A stretch of 64,000 bases of DNA from JAAFIW01 sp031414805 (GCA_031414805.1 JANOQJ010000086.1:1-64000); one strand, 5' to 3'. Counted from the stretch's first letter, positions 16,740-25,141 are shown. Numbers and translations: made by a program. Notes: generated by a model from the sequence alone, not told the origin.

Positions 16740-17912
16740 TCACCCCACCGCCACCCCCTCCACCAACTCCTGCCTCCCCACCTTCCGCGCCACCCCTGCG
16801 CGCAGCGCCGTCAAGTCGTACCCGTTGGTGTAGACCACCGTCCCGTCGGCGGACACATCGAAACTGGCCACGTGCGAGGCCAGCACTTGCATGCCACCAC
16901 CGCCTGGAGGCAGGCAGACCAACTCCCACGACGCGGGGACCAGGCTGCCGTTGTGTTGCGCGTCGAGTTTGATTTTGGACAGTTCGATCATTCGCCCATG
17001 CAGCCACAGCTTGCCGAGGTCTTGGTCCAGCTCGGGGGTGCGGGGGCCGCCGGCAGAGCGCAGGGGTTCTTTGCCGTAGATCATGGAAAAGAAGTTCAGA
17101 TAGCCAAACACGGCTTTGCCCAGGCGAAACGGCAACATCAATGTGTCTTTGATGGCGCCGCCCGCCTGCTCTTGCACCGGCTTTTCGACCGGGCGGCGAA
17201 TGGCGTACAAGCTGCCGTCAACACCGGCTTTGGGAGCTACAAAGTCGTAAGCCGGGTCGTCCAGGATGGTGTCGAGCTGGCCGTTGGCGTAGTTCAGGCG
17301 GTTGATGGTGCTGTGGCCCATCGCCACCACCTGGCCGGTTTGCGGGTGGCGGGCCACGCCGCACGATTGGTAAATCAGGGTGGAGGCCAGTGCGGGAATC
17401 ATGGCGGGGGCGGCGTCCACACAGTCGCCGCCGGTGATGGCGCCTTTGTGATTGCCTTCGTCGTCGTACACATCGAGTTGGGCGGTGCCGTCATCGTTGC
17501 CGTTGGCCAAAATGATGCGGTTGGCACGCGAGTCGAAGGCCATGCCCAGCACCGGCACCTTGTTGCGGTGAAACAGCCGCACTTCGCGCTGCTCGTCCAC
17601 GTGGTAGCGAAACAGCCCCACGCTGCGGGCCACGCTCAGCGTGTAGTAGATGACCTGCGGGGTGGCACTGGTGCAGGCATACAGGTAACGCGGCGGTGCC
17701 AGATCGCCCCCACCGCCGCCACGGCCCCACAGCTGGGAGCCGGAAAGCATGCCGGATTGACCTTCCCGCTCGGCATGCTTCCAGCCAGTGGTGCGGCGGC
17801 TGGAGGCTTCGCGCTCGATCAGCTCTTTGGCGAATTGCGATTGGAGTTGGGTAGCGGGGCTAGAGCTTTTGGTATGCCAGAGCTGGCCGTTGGCGATTGA
17901 CAAAATGTCCAT
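16740..17912 (-). CDS. Hypothetical beta-propeller-like protein
   Basis: ATG 17912 (MDILSIANGQLWHTK) is chosen because GAGAGGAAA precedes it. An upstream start would add 17 poorly conserved residues. The product is 390 residues and has no signal peptide. Its sequence shows repeated strand-turn patterns typical of a propeller (VLGMAFDSRANRIILANGND, GVARHPQTGQVVAMGHSTINRL, VASFDVSADGTVVYTNG), consistent with WD40- or NHL-like repeats, but no catalytic motif that I recognise. A glycine stretch (WGRGGGGGD) lies near residue 75. Function unknown. It is a monocistronic gene flanked by copies of the 60 bp element on both sides. Confidence 0.7.
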   Translation of the reverse strand: MDILSIANGQLWHTKSSSPATQLQSQFAKELIEREASSRRTTGWKHAEREGQSGMLSGSQLWGRGGGGGDLAPPRYLYACTSATPQVIYYTLSVARSVGLFRYHVDEQREVRLFHRNKVPVLGMAFDSRANRIILANGNDDGTAQLDVYDDEGNHKGAITGGDCVDAAPAMIPALASTLIYQSCGVARHPQTGQVVAMGHSTINRLNYANGQLDTILDDPAYDFVAPKAGVDGSLYAIRRPVEKPVQEQAGGAIKDTLMLPFRLGKAVFGYLNFFSMIYGKEPLRSAGGPRTPELDQDLGKLWLHGRMIELSKIKLDAQHNGSLVPASWELVCLPPGGGGMQVLASHVASFDVSADGTVVYTNGYDLTALRAGVARKVGRQELVEGVAVG

Positions 17913-18475
17913 GAAACCGTTTCCTCTCGGGTTTTTTGACTCAAAAGTGTAGTGCGCGACCAAGGCAGCCTGAAATATGCGTCAAATCAGCATCTCGCCC
18001 TTGTGAAATCTGCTCAAGCAGCTATCAAAATAATAGCTTAAAAATTCTTCAGGATGGCTGCCACCAGACTTTCCTCGTTGTGCGTACAGTCACTTCGGAT
18101 GGGCGCTGGTCGTTGGTGCACAGACTTGTGGTTGGTAGTTACCAATTTAGGAGCCACCCGTGGACACAGCACGCCTTTTTCAATCGGGCCGCCGCCAAGC
18201 CGTTCGGGCCGGCAGCCTTCGAACCAGGTTTTGTTTTGGGGCGCAAGCAACCTGATGCGCAGATTCGTGCCGAGATCAACCCATGATCCTAGAAACCGCA
18301 GTTGACCGCTTGTCCCGGTAACTTTCACCAATGAAATCAAGCACTTGTAGCGCTGATCTGACTCACCGTCTGGGTGAGAGCGCAACGCGCCCGATTGAGC
18401 CGCCCTGGAGTGGCCGAACGGAATGGCGGCTTCAAACCCTGAGCTACTTTCGAGCCCACCGGAGTCGCTCACGGC
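17913..18475. other. Gene-poor accessory stretch
   Basis: Apart from copy 5 of the 60 bp element I see no gene I can defend. Open frames on both strands have no recognisable motif or ribosome site. The bases look like degraded coding or cassette DNA. No attC-like GTTRRRY/RYYYAAC pair was found by eye. Confidence 0.4.
17983..18039 (-). repeat. Interspersed 60 bp element, copy 5
   Basis: Core near 18007-18023. It marks the left edge of the decayed accessory stretch that runs to about 21.5 kb. Confidence 0.8.
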
Positions 18476-18958
18476 TTAATGAACACGCAGCACCTCAAAC
18501 TGCTGTCGGATTGGAGCGACCTGTATGGACACCTCATCACCCTCGCATTTGCCCAGCATGGCCCTGCCCAAAGGGGCTTCGCTGCTGATGACCTGAACGA
18601 ACTGAGTGCCGCTGACCAACTTCATGCTGCCCCCATCCGGGCCGAGAAAGAGGTGTTGCTGCCTGTCGTCGGCATCGACCAGGCACACCAGAGCGCCGAG
18701 CTGTATACCTTTTCTGACGTCGTAGGGAAGTGGGCGGAATTGGCGCCAATTGGCCAGCGCCTGGCGGATGGCATCGGCGCGCCGAACTTGGCCGGTGGCC
18801 AAGTAGGCAGCTTCGAGTCCCAATGTGTCGTATTTGTTTTCAGCGATGTTTTCTTCGTGGGTCGCCGTTTCATGGGCCGCCCGCACTGCCTGTTCGGCTT
18901 GCAGGAGGTCTTCGGCGAGCCGTTCCAGCACCTGCTGCTGCAGTAAGAATTTATCCAT
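18476..18958 (-). CDS. GreA/GreB-family transcription elongation factor-like protein
   Basis: The 160-residue product starts MDKFLLQQQVLERLAEDLLQ. It has an N-terminal coiled-coil region (EQAVRAAHETATHEENIAENKYDTLGLEAAYL) and a C-terminal FKBP-like domain (LVSGTQFVQVISSEAPLGRAMLGKCEGDEVSI), whose GRAMLGK-GDEV motif is the GreA/GreB signature. The paired acidic residues of the coiled-coil tip (EEN, AENKYD) suggest it can reach the RNA polymerase secondary channel. It resembles the shorter GreAB-like paralogues rather than housekeeping GreA. The start could also be ATG 18973, and no strong ribosome site is visible. It sits in the accessory stretch next to the integrase remnant, so it may be acquired. 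Confidence 0.7.
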   Translation of the reverse strand: MDKFLLQQQVLERLAEDLLQAEQAVRAAHETATHEENIAENKYDTLGLEAAYLATGQVRRADAIRQALANWRQFRPLPYDVRKGIQLGALVCLVDADDRQQHLFLGPDGGSMKLVSGTQFVQVISSEAPLGRAMLGKCEGDEVSIQVAPIRQQFEVLRVH

Positions 18959-19227
18959 GACGAAAGGTAGCATCTCAAACAAGCAGGGGCCAAGCCTTGA
19001 TTATGAAGGGCTCCACCAGCCATCGACACGATTGCACTTTCGGCAGCGCGCCGTGCCTTCAAACGGCCAGAACGCTCCGAAAAAGAAGCCATTTTTTTAC
19101 GGTGCATCTTACGCAAATGACCGCTTGTGGCCCTGCGCTGGTTCCGAGCCCGAAGCGGATTTACAGACCCGCGGATTGAACGTCACGAAGCAGAAATCGG
19201 ATGTAGGTACTCTGCCCGTGATCAGGC

Positions 19228-19620
19228 TCAGGCGAACTGCGGCGCAGCCGAAGCGGCCAGCAGCGCATCCAACGGACTGGCCGTGCCGCCCGCCGCTACA
19301 TTCAGCACATGCGTGTAAATCATGGTGGTGGACACATCACTGTGGCCCAGCAGCTCTTGCACCGTGCGGATGTCGGCTCCCGCTTGTAGCAGGTGGGTGG
19401 CGAACGAATGAGTGTGGACAGAAACGGGCTTGCAAATACCCGCCAGGGGCACCGCCTTTTTCAGCGCCCGTTGCACCCGGTCTTCATAAAGGTAATGTCG
19501 CCGCTGCACGCCACTGCGCGGGTCGACTGAGAGCGTGGGCGAGGGGAACATCCAGAACCAACCCCAGCTGTGCCCCACCCGCGGATATTTCACATCCAGC
19601 GCATGCGGCACCTCGACATC
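19228..19620 (-). pseudogene. Integron integrase (IntI), C-terminal remnant without the HxxR arginine
   Basis: The open frame begins right after an in-frame TGA at 19621-19623 and encodes only the C-terminal catalytic part of an integron-type tyrosine recombinase. VPHALDVKYPRVG, then WGWFWMFPSPTLSVDPRSG, RRHYLYED, LLGHSDVSTTMIYTHVLNV and SPLDALL are typical of IntI and include its signature insertion region. The nucleophile Tyr (MIYTH) and the LLGH box are present. The preceding box reads SVHTHSFATHLL where integrases read HTLRHSFATHLL. Six bases are missing, removing Leu-Arg and with it a catalytic arginine. The N-terminal half is absent. It cannot be an active recombinase. Confidence 0.85.
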
Positions 19621-19818
19621 TCAAAGTTTCGCTCATTTTGGAGGCACCGTTAGCAGGCGTGGCAGATCCATATATCGTGTCGACACGCAAAAGCTATTGG
19701 CACGGCCTACTGTGGCATCTTCCCGCGACTACCTTGAGGTGAAATCATTCATGATATTGATAACAGACGTCATCGAACTGAGCCTTCGCCCGTTAGTCAA
19801 GAACATCCGGGAGACAAC

Positions 19819-20325
19819 ATGAACCGTATTTCCCTTTCGCTGGCCTCAACAGGCGCCGCTGCGGTTGCCCTGCTCGTGGCCTGCTCCAGCCCCCTGCCGC
19901 CCGCCACGCCGCCGCCCGTGAGCGCCACCGTCACGGCGCCTACCGCCGCAGCCGCAGCCGCCGCCCCCATCGCCACATCGCGCAGCTCCAATGCCTCCAC
20001 TCCACGCGCCTACCGGCAGGACGCTGCAAGCCACCTGTACGGCATCAACCGCGACCGCATCTACAAGGGACGCATGCCGCCCCTGCTCTACGCCATCGGC
20101 GTGCTTAACGTGAACCTCGATTCCAACGGCCAGGTTCGTTCGCTGGACTGGATGCGCCCGCCCAAGCACGCGCCCGAAGTGATCGCCGAGATCGAACGCA
20201 CCGTGCGCGCCGCCGCACCCTACCCCGCGCCGGCCCGCATGGGCCGCGTCACCTACACCGACACCTGGCTTTGGCATGTCAGCGGCAAGTTCCAGCTCGA
20301 CACGCTGACTGAGGGTCAGGACTGA
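19819..20325 (+). CDS. Small lipoprotein with TonB-C-like periplasmic domain
   Basis: ATG 19819 follows GGGAG and opens a lipoprotein signal (LLVACSS, lipobox VAC near residue 22). After an Ala/Pro/Thr-rich linker comes a conserved domain: YAIGVLNVNLDSNGQVRSLDW...APEVIAEIERTVRAAAPYPAP...YTDTWLWHVSGKFQLDTLTEGQ. This resembles the energy-transducer TonB C-terminal fold without a transmembrane anchor. Close relatives, as far as I recall, are widespread lipoproteins of unknown function in Burkholderiales. The 168-residue length is typical. It may anchor to the outer membrane. It is intact although surrounded by remnants. Confidence 0.75.
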   Translation: MNRISLSLASTGAAAVALLVACSSPLPPATPPPVSATVTAPTAAAAAAAPIATSRSSNASTPRAYRQDAASHLYGINRDRIYKGRMPPLLYAIGVLNVNLDSNGQVRSLDWMRPPKHAPEVIAEIERTVRAAAPYPAPARMGRVTYTDTWLWHVSGKFQLDTLTEGQD

Positions 20326-20348
20326 ATCCATAGGGGAGGCTTCAAGAC

Positions 20349-20426
20349 CCCCCGGTAAGTGGAATAGCTCCACGGGCTGACCAGCAGGGGCACGTGGTAG
20401 TGCTGGTCGGTGTGGGCGACACCGAA
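20349..20426 (-). pseudogene. 5-hydroxyisourate hydrolase, C-terminal fragment
   Basis: Read on the minus strand, this stretch gives FGVAHTDQHYHVPLLVSPW followed by SYSTYRG. That is the C-terminal signature of transthyretin-like 5-hydroxyisourate hydrolase, in which HYHVPLL and YSTYRG carry active-site residues. Nothing upstream in the frame resembles the rest of the roughly 115-residue enzyme, and the frame runs past the normal end after YRG. It is therefore a decayed gene fragment, not a functional gene. Confidence 0.65.
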
Positions 20427-20477
20427 ACTCCAGGCTGCCCCGGTTAAGGAAGTTGGGATCGGGCAGCCTTTTGTACC

Positions 20478-20522
20478 TACAGCCCTCGTGAAATATACGT
20501 AAGTAGCTATCAATTCAGGAGT
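20478..20522 (-). repeat. Interspersed 60 bp element, degenerate copy 6
   Basis: The outer parts (AGCCCTCGTGAAATA and GTAGCTATCAATTCAGGAG) match, but the hairpin core is altered to ACGTAAGTAGC. Confidence 0.5.
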
Positions 20523-20609
20523 ATTGGGAGCGACTGAGGTTTGCTCTAAATTCTAATAACTGGACATAAAAACAGTATCATCGGACACAGCCCACGCTGA
20601 CACTGCGCC

Positions 20610-21022
20610 ATGCTCGCCACTGCACGCCCAACGCAAGGGCATTCTCACGCGGGTGGGCAAGCGGGTGCAAAGCTAAAGCTGTACAACCCGCGCCACCCCG
20701 AACGTACGCTGCCGTACCAAACCATAGCCGAACACTTCGAGACCTGGTTTGAGTTGGCCAGTGCAGGTCAGTTCGACGGCCAGGGCGACCACCACACCCT
20801 CAAGCCCTACGTCCGCCTAGCCTTTCGCAAATATCTGGAGTGCGGCGTCTTTGCGCATGGCTTTGCCATGGCGTGGTGTGACGATTGTGGACACGACTTG
20901 TCGTGGCCTATTCCTGCAAAGGCCGTGGCGTTTGCCCCTCGTGCAATACCCGGCGCATCGTGGAGACGGCAGCGCACTTGAGGGACCACATCTTTCCCCG
21001 CCTGCCGGTGCAGCGATTTTGA
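20610..21022 (+). pseudogene. IS91-family transposase remnant with frameshift
   Basis: The first frame reads LYNPRHPERTLPYQTIAEHFETW...YLECGVFAHGFAMAWCDDCGHD, the N-terminal zinc-binding domain of IS91-type (HUH, Y2) transposases. The frame then goes astray. One frame over, the family sequence continues as LVVAYSCKGRGVCPSCNTRR and IVETAAHLRDHIFPRLPVQRF before a stop at 21020-21022. The catalytic HUH and tyrosine motifs are missing, so this is a truncated and frameshifted relic. IS91-like elements include the ISCR elements associated with integrons, but the remnant is too short to assign. Confidence 0.75.
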
Positions 21023-21505
21023 CGCGCTGCTGACTAGGCTAGCGCCTGACATACCCGGTGCACCGCTAATCCCTCTTGTGAACCGCGCATTTTGGCGGTG
21101 GATCGGTCAGGCACGGCCTTACTGTGGGCGCGGTGCGAGGTTCTACGTGGGTCGAGGGCTCTTCCAGGGCGCGATGCTTGGCCTCATGTGGTTGAAATGC
21201 CTATCCGTAGTGATCCTCAGCCCACCTGGACGCCGCTGGTCGCGAACGACTCTTGATGGCCCAAAGCGAACGTATAGCTTTCGTCGCTTACGGCCCAGAC
21301 CGCCTAATCTCGATTTCTGGGTGACCGACTGCAGGCGCACCGGACGTGCCGTCTCAGGCGATTCAAAATCCATTGCGCGCCCATCAACTCCATCCGCAGA
21401 GTTTGGGGCCGTGGTCCCCCGCCGATTTCTGGGCCTTTGACAGCATGAGGCGGGGGCCATTGCCCCAAATTCTGCCGCCACAGATCACGGCATGCAGGCT
21501 GAATC
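21023..21505. other. Gene-poor accessory stretch
   Basis: No supported gene in these 483 bases. Open frames on both strands lack motifs and ribosome sites. The composition resembles the 17.9-18.5 kb stretch and it is probably residual accessory DNA. Confidence 0.4.
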
Positions 21506-21751
21506 TCAATCGCCCAACTGTCCCCACAACTGATCAAGGACCCCCTGAAATTGCCTTAGTAGCGCGGGGTCACTTTCGGTTAAACCAAACCACACGTCGC
21601 CCGGAGAGAAACCAGCTGCGTATCCGAGCACGGCCAGCACACCGGCACCCACCAGCATTGGGGCCATGCTGCCCAGCACCAGGGCGAGTGTGGACAGGGC
21701 TATGCCACACCAGTTGGCGCGGGATTGCAAAAAATTGGCGATTTTGTTCAT
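21506..21751 (-). CDS. Small hypothetical membrane protein
   Basis: ATG 21751 has a good ribosome site (GGGAG six bases upstream) and encodes 81 residues. Residues 15-50 (CGIALSTLALVLGSMAPMLVGAGVLAVLGYAAGF) form one long or two short membrane segments. The C-terminal 30 residues are soluble and acidic. I recognise no family. The start context and composition favour a real gene. It lies at the right edge of the accessory stretch. Confidence 0.5.
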   Translation of the reverse strand: MNKIANFLQSRANWCGIALSTLALVLGSMAPMLVGAGVLAVLGYAAGFSPGDVWFGLTESDPALLRQFQGVLDQLWGQLGD

Positions 21752-21785
21752 CAACTCCCGGCGACCTTACTTTTTAGGTCAAACA

Positions 21786-21835
21786 GCCATCAGCCCAGAT
21801 ATCAATTGCTCAAGCAGCTATCCATTCGATAGCAT
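21786..21835 (-). repeat. Interspersed 60 bp element, copy 7
   Basis: Core around 21805-21821. It lies between the small membrane protein and the NTF2-like gene and marks the right edge of the accessory stretch. Confidence 0.75.
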
Positions 21836-21844
21836 CTTTATCGT

Positions 21845-22216
21845 TCAACTACCGTAAAAAAACCGCTCTTCCACGATCTTGCCGGCCTGCACGGTGTACA
21901 CGCCCACCTCGTCAAAGCTGGCGCGGGCTTCGCCTTTGGGTGTGATGTCCATGGTGAAGCGCACCACAAACTGGTGGCCATGCACGTAAGGGCCTTCGAC
22001 CTTCACGCCATGCACTTCGTTGTTGGCGTACCACCAGGCGCCTTTGGCGTCGACGGCCGCGCGGCCTTTGACTTCGCTCATGTCGCCAGGGTTGGGCTCG
22101 CACGAGACGATGTCGTCGGACCAGAACTTGTGGCCTGCTTCGTCCATCTTGCCTTCTTTGCACAGGGCGGTGAAGGCGTTGGCGATGTCTTGGGTGCTGT
22201 GGATTGCGTCAGTCAT
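21845..22216 (-). CDS. NTF2-like/SnoaL-like protein
   Basis: ATG 22216 (MTDAIHSTQDIANAFTALCKEG) is preceded by AGGAGATC. A longer frame would overlap the upstream gene and begin with unlikely sequence. The 123-residue product shows the SnoaL-type cone fold pattern: short helices, HKFWSDDIVSCEP, WWYANNEVHG, RFTMDITPKG and YTVQAGKIVEERFFYG. Such proteins are isomerases, hydrolases or ligand-binding proteins, and the reaction cannot be inferred. The aldo/keto reductase gene lies 43 bases upstream on the same strand, suggesting a two-gene operon. Confidence 0.75.
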   Translation of the reverse strand: MTDAIHSTQDIANAFTALCKEGKMDEAGHKFWSDDIVSCEPNPGDMSEVKGRAAVDAKGAWWYANNEVHGVKVEGPYVHGHQFVVRFTMDITPKGEARASFDEVGVYTVQAGKIVEERFFYGS

Positions 22217-22259
22217 GGTGATCTCCTGGGGTTGAAAAAAAACAGGTTGAAAGAACGGT

Positions 22260-23276
22260 TCAAACGAACTCTTCGGTATCCACCTCAACGGTGTTCTGTG
22301 GGTTGTAACGCGGGCCTGTGACGGTTTGTTGATTGATCAGCCCGTCCAGCCGCGCCATCACGTCGGCACCAAGCACCACCTGGGTTGCGCCCAGGTCGTC
22401 ATGCAAATGCGTCACGGTCGTGGTGCCCGGAATCGGAATGATGTGCGGTGCTTTGTGCAGCAGCCACGCGAGCGCCAGCTGGCTGGGCGTGCAACCGACC
22501 TCGTGCGCCACGGCGTGGTAGTCAGGGAGCAACTTGCTATTAGCGGCATACGCCTCAGGCTCAAAGCGCGGCATGCTGCGGCGAATGTCTTTGGCGTCCA
22601 GTGCCGTTACGTCAATCGGCTTGCCGCACAAAAAGCCGCGTGCGACCGGGCTGAAGGCCACAAACGCCACGCCCAGCTCGCGGCAGGCCTGCAGCACCGC
22701 AATCTCGGGGTTGCGCGTCCACAACGAATACTCGGTTTGCACCGCCGCAATCGGGTGCACCGCATGGGCGCGGCGCAACGTGGCGGCAGACACCTCGCTC
22801 AAGCCCACGCTGCGTATGTGCCCGCGACGCACCAGATCGCTCAAGGCGCCCACGCTGTCTTCAATCGGCACCTGCTTATCCCAGCGGTGCAGGTAGTAAA
22901 GATCGATCACGTCGGTTTGCAGGCGGCGCAGGCTGTCTTCACAGGTTTTGCGCAAAGCGGCCGGGCGACCGTCGATCACGCGGACAAGTTTGCCTGTGCC
23001 GTCGTCCACGCCCTGCATACCGCATTTGCTGGCCAGGGTGAACTGGTTGCGGTGCGGCTTCATCACCTGGCCCACCAGGGTTTCGTTGGCACCAAAGCCA
23101 TACAGCGTGGCGGTATCGAACAACGTCACTCCGGCATCCAGCGCGGCCAGCAGCACGCGGCTGGCCTGTTCGGTGGACACGGGGGAGCCGTAGGCGTGGC
23201 TGAGGTTCATGCAGCCCAGGCCAATGGGGCTGACGTGAAAGGGGCCTAACTTGCGCGGGGAATGGCGTGTGGTCAT
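22260..23276 (-). CDS. Aldo/keto reductase
   Basis: The 338-residue protein is an NADPH-dependent (beta/alpha)8-barrel oxidoreductase. The catalytic tetrad is visible: Asp54 (FDTATLYG), Tyr59, Lys84 (LASKCGM) and His130 (YYLHRWD). C-terminal PIPGTTTVTHLHDDLGA is the nucleotide-binding signature. The sequence style resembles AKR11/AKR13-type aldehyde reductases acting on assorted carbonyls. It is transcribed just before the NTF2-like gene. Confidence 0.92.
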   Translation of the reverse strand: MTTRHSPRKLGPFHVSPIGLGCMNLSHAYGSPVSTEQASRVLLAALDAGVTLFDTATLYGFGANETLVGQVMKPHRNQFTLASKCGMQGVDDGTGKLVRVIDGRPAALRKTCEDSLRRLQTDVIDLYYLHRWDKQVPIEDSVGALSDLVRRGHIRSVGLSEVSAATLRRAHAVHPIAAVQTEYSLWTRNPEIAVLQACRELGVAFVAFSPVARGFLCGKPIDVTALDAKDIRRSMPRFEPEAYAANSKLLPDYHAVAHEVGCTPSQLALAWLLHKAPHIIPIPGTTTVTHLHDDLGATQVVLGADVMARLDGLINQQTVTGPRYNPQNTVEVDTEEFV

Positions 23277-23384
23277 GGACAGGGAAGTGGCTCGTTGGGC
23301 CTTGAGCGTATCGCATCAATGGTGCGTGTGTTGCGCCGCGTCCCCGCTCTATTCAAACGCTTGGTGAACAGCCCGTTACCCGAA

Positions 23385-23402
23385 CCCACCCTCGGTAGGG
23401 TT
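23385..23402 (+). promoter_or_regulatory. Shared CCCNACCTCGGTAGGG motif, copy 1
   Basis: CCCACCCTCGGTAGGGTT lies 105 bases before the start of the Pro/Ala-linker lipoprotein gene at 23508. Related copies are at 27695, 29050 and 30338. Confidence 0.5.
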
Positions 23403-23507
23403 CACGTAGAGCGTGCGCTCGCTGAGACTTGGGACGCCTTTGCGTTACTGCGGTAAGCGTGGCAGCGCGCTGCGTCATTTTTCTTTATCCAACGGAATCA
23501 TTCATCC

Positions 23508-25094
23508 ATGAAAACCAAATCGACAACGGGCAAACAAATAGCCCAACTCGCCGTGTTGTTTGCCCTGACCATGGGCTTGAGCGCCTGCGGTGGCGACGAC
23601 AACGACACACCCGTTGCAGCACCTCCGAGCGCCGGTACGCCACCCGCGTCACCCACCCCACCCGCCACCGGCACACCCGCACCGCCTGCGGCTGGCACAC
23701 CCGCACCGCCTGCGGCTGGCACGCCTGCACCACCCTCGGCTGGCACGCCTGCCCCTCCTCCTGCCGCTGGTACGCCCGCCCCCCCTGCGGCTGGCACCCC
23801 AGCACCCCCTGCAGCAGGCACACCGGCTCCACCCGCCGCTGGCACACCCGCTCCGCCCGCGACGGCTTGGCAAACTCCGCAACTGCTGGAAAACAGTGAT
23901 GACTTCAATGTCCGTAGTAGAAATCTAGTGGCTGTGAACAGCAGAGGCGATGCTATTGCGCTGTGGGAGCAGTCAGACGGTACGCCTGACGGCAGCACGT
24001 TCAAGGTTTTTTCCCGCCGTTATCAGCCAGCCACCGGTTGGCAGACAGCCGTTGCCGTTCCTGGACTGACGCTTTCGTCATCTACCGCTGCGGCACAAGG
24101 AAAAGTGTTTTTGGACGATGCTGGCGTTGCCACCTGGATTCGACCCAATATGGAAACGCGCCGCAACACGGTGGCTACTGGCTGGAGTGCTGCGTTTTCT
24201 CCGCCTAACCTCAGGTTTACCCAAGAGTTGACCTCCGCAGTGATGGACGCAAGTGGAAACATCAGCGTTCTACGCTCGGGCTCGGACGTTGAAAACAGTT
24301 CACTGCCAGTTGGCGGGCAGTGGGGAACGTGGACGCGTTTGGACAATGGCGGCTCGTCTGTCGCACAGCGCGCCGCGGTCGCTCTGAGCACCAACGGCAG
24401 TTCATTGGCCGTATGGAGAGAAAGTAACCCAGGCGATAACAACTACAGCATGAAGGCAGCGCGCTTCACCACCGCAGGTGGCTGGGGTGCGCCAGTGAGC
24501 ATTGAGACACTGTTTACCAACGTGGACGCTGACAACAATCCTGCTGTCGCCATCGATGCACAAGGCAACGGCATTGCGATGTGGCTGCAAAACAGAACGG
24601 TTCACTACAACATTTATCGTGCAGATACGGGGTGGCAGGGTGCCGTTGAAGTGACAGGCCAGACCAGCTCCGTGGGAAGCGCACGCATCCAGTTGGCCAT
24701 GACGCCCGATGGCCGTGCCGTCGCCGTCTGGTCGGGCAGCCCGCTGGCAACCTTGAGCAGCATGCAATACAACCCCGCCACGGGCTGGACCGCGCCCGTT
24801 GTTGTCGACACATACAACATCAACCGCACGCTACAAATGGACAACAACGGACAAGCGGTGCTGGTCTATTCCCCCAACCTGGTTGCAACACTCAACTTTG
24901 ATCTGGTGTCGCGTCGATTGACCTTAGGTGGTCAATGGAGCGCCGCCAGCCTGATTGAAAGTGGCGCCGGTGGTGTGGGCAATGATCCAGACTTCGCCAT
25001 GAACTCCTCGGGACAAGGTGTCGTGGTGTGGAGCCAGAATGATGTAGCCAATACAGGTGCCCGTGTGAGCCTCTGGTCTGCCGTGCTGCGTTAA
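23508..25094 (+). CDS. Lipoprotein with GTPAPPAA linker and propeller-like domain
   Basis: The 528-residue protein has a lipoprotein signal (MGLSACGGDD, Cys near residue 27). A low-complexity linker of about 85 residues follows, built on APPAAGTP units. A C-terminal domain from about residue 120 shows repeated segments of the type GDAIALWEQSDG, GNGIAMWLQN, GRAVAVWSGS and GQGVVVWSQN. These G-x-A-x-x-W blades indicate a beta-propeller of about six repeats. The N-terminus would be lipid-anchored with the propeller held out by the linker. Function unknown. It shares an upstream motif and the linker style with the lipoproteins at 29159 and 30411, and it is convergent with the neighbouring histidine kinase. 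Confidence 0.75.
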   Translation: MKTKSTTGKQIAQLAVLFALTMGLSACGGDDNDTPVAAPPSAGTPPASPTPPATGTPAPPAAGTPAPPAAGTPAPPSAGTPAPPPAAGTPAPPAAGTPAPPAAGTPAPPAAGTPAPPATAWQTPQLLENSDDFNVRSRNLVAVNSRGDAIALWEQSDGTPDGSTFKVFSRRYQPATGWQTAVAVPGLTLSSSTAAAQGKVFLDDAGVATWIRPNMETRRNTVATGWSAAFSPPNLRFTQELTSAVMDASGNISVLRSGSDVENSSLPVGGQWGTWTRLDNGGSSVAQRAAVALSTNGSSLAVWRESNPGDNNYSMKAARFTTAGGWGAPVSIETLFTNVDADNNPAVAIDAQGNGIAMWLQNRTVHYNIYRADTGWQGAVEVTGQTSSVGSARIQLAMTPDGRAVAVWSGSPLATLSSMQYNPATGWTAPVVVDTYNINRTLQMDNNGQAVLVYSPNLVATLNFDLVSRRLTLGGQWSAASLIESGAGGVGNDPDFAMNSSGQGVVVWSQNDVANTGARVSLWSAVLR

Positions 25095-25141
25095 CCCTAG
25101 CGTTTGATCGATGGATAACCTCTAAAAGCGATCCGTGCGGT

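Noticed and set aside
16872..17900. A 342-codon open frame antisense to the propeller-like gene
   Set aside because: Low-complexity His/Gln/Val composition typical of antisense frames in high-GC genes; the minus-strand gene has a ribosome site and a sensible fold pattern.
18038..18472. A 144-codon minus-strand frame left of the GreA/B-like gene
   Set aside because: No recognisable motif, no ribosome site, and the stretch looks like degraded accessory DNA; I could not support it as a gene.
17913..21505. attC recombination sites beside the integrase remnant
   Set aside because: I looked for paired GTTRRRY and RYYYAAC core sites by eye and found none convincing; a covariance search would be needed to settle it.
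22326..23249. A 307-codon open frame antisense to the aldo/keto reductase
   Set aside because: The aldo/keto reductase carries a full catalytic tetrad; the antisense frame shows no family features.
23590..23870. Tandem repeat region as a possible CRISPR array
   Set aside because: The repeats are in-frame GTPAPPAA codons of a lipoprotein stalk without spacers; the APAPS stretch at 30560-30790 is likewise coding.
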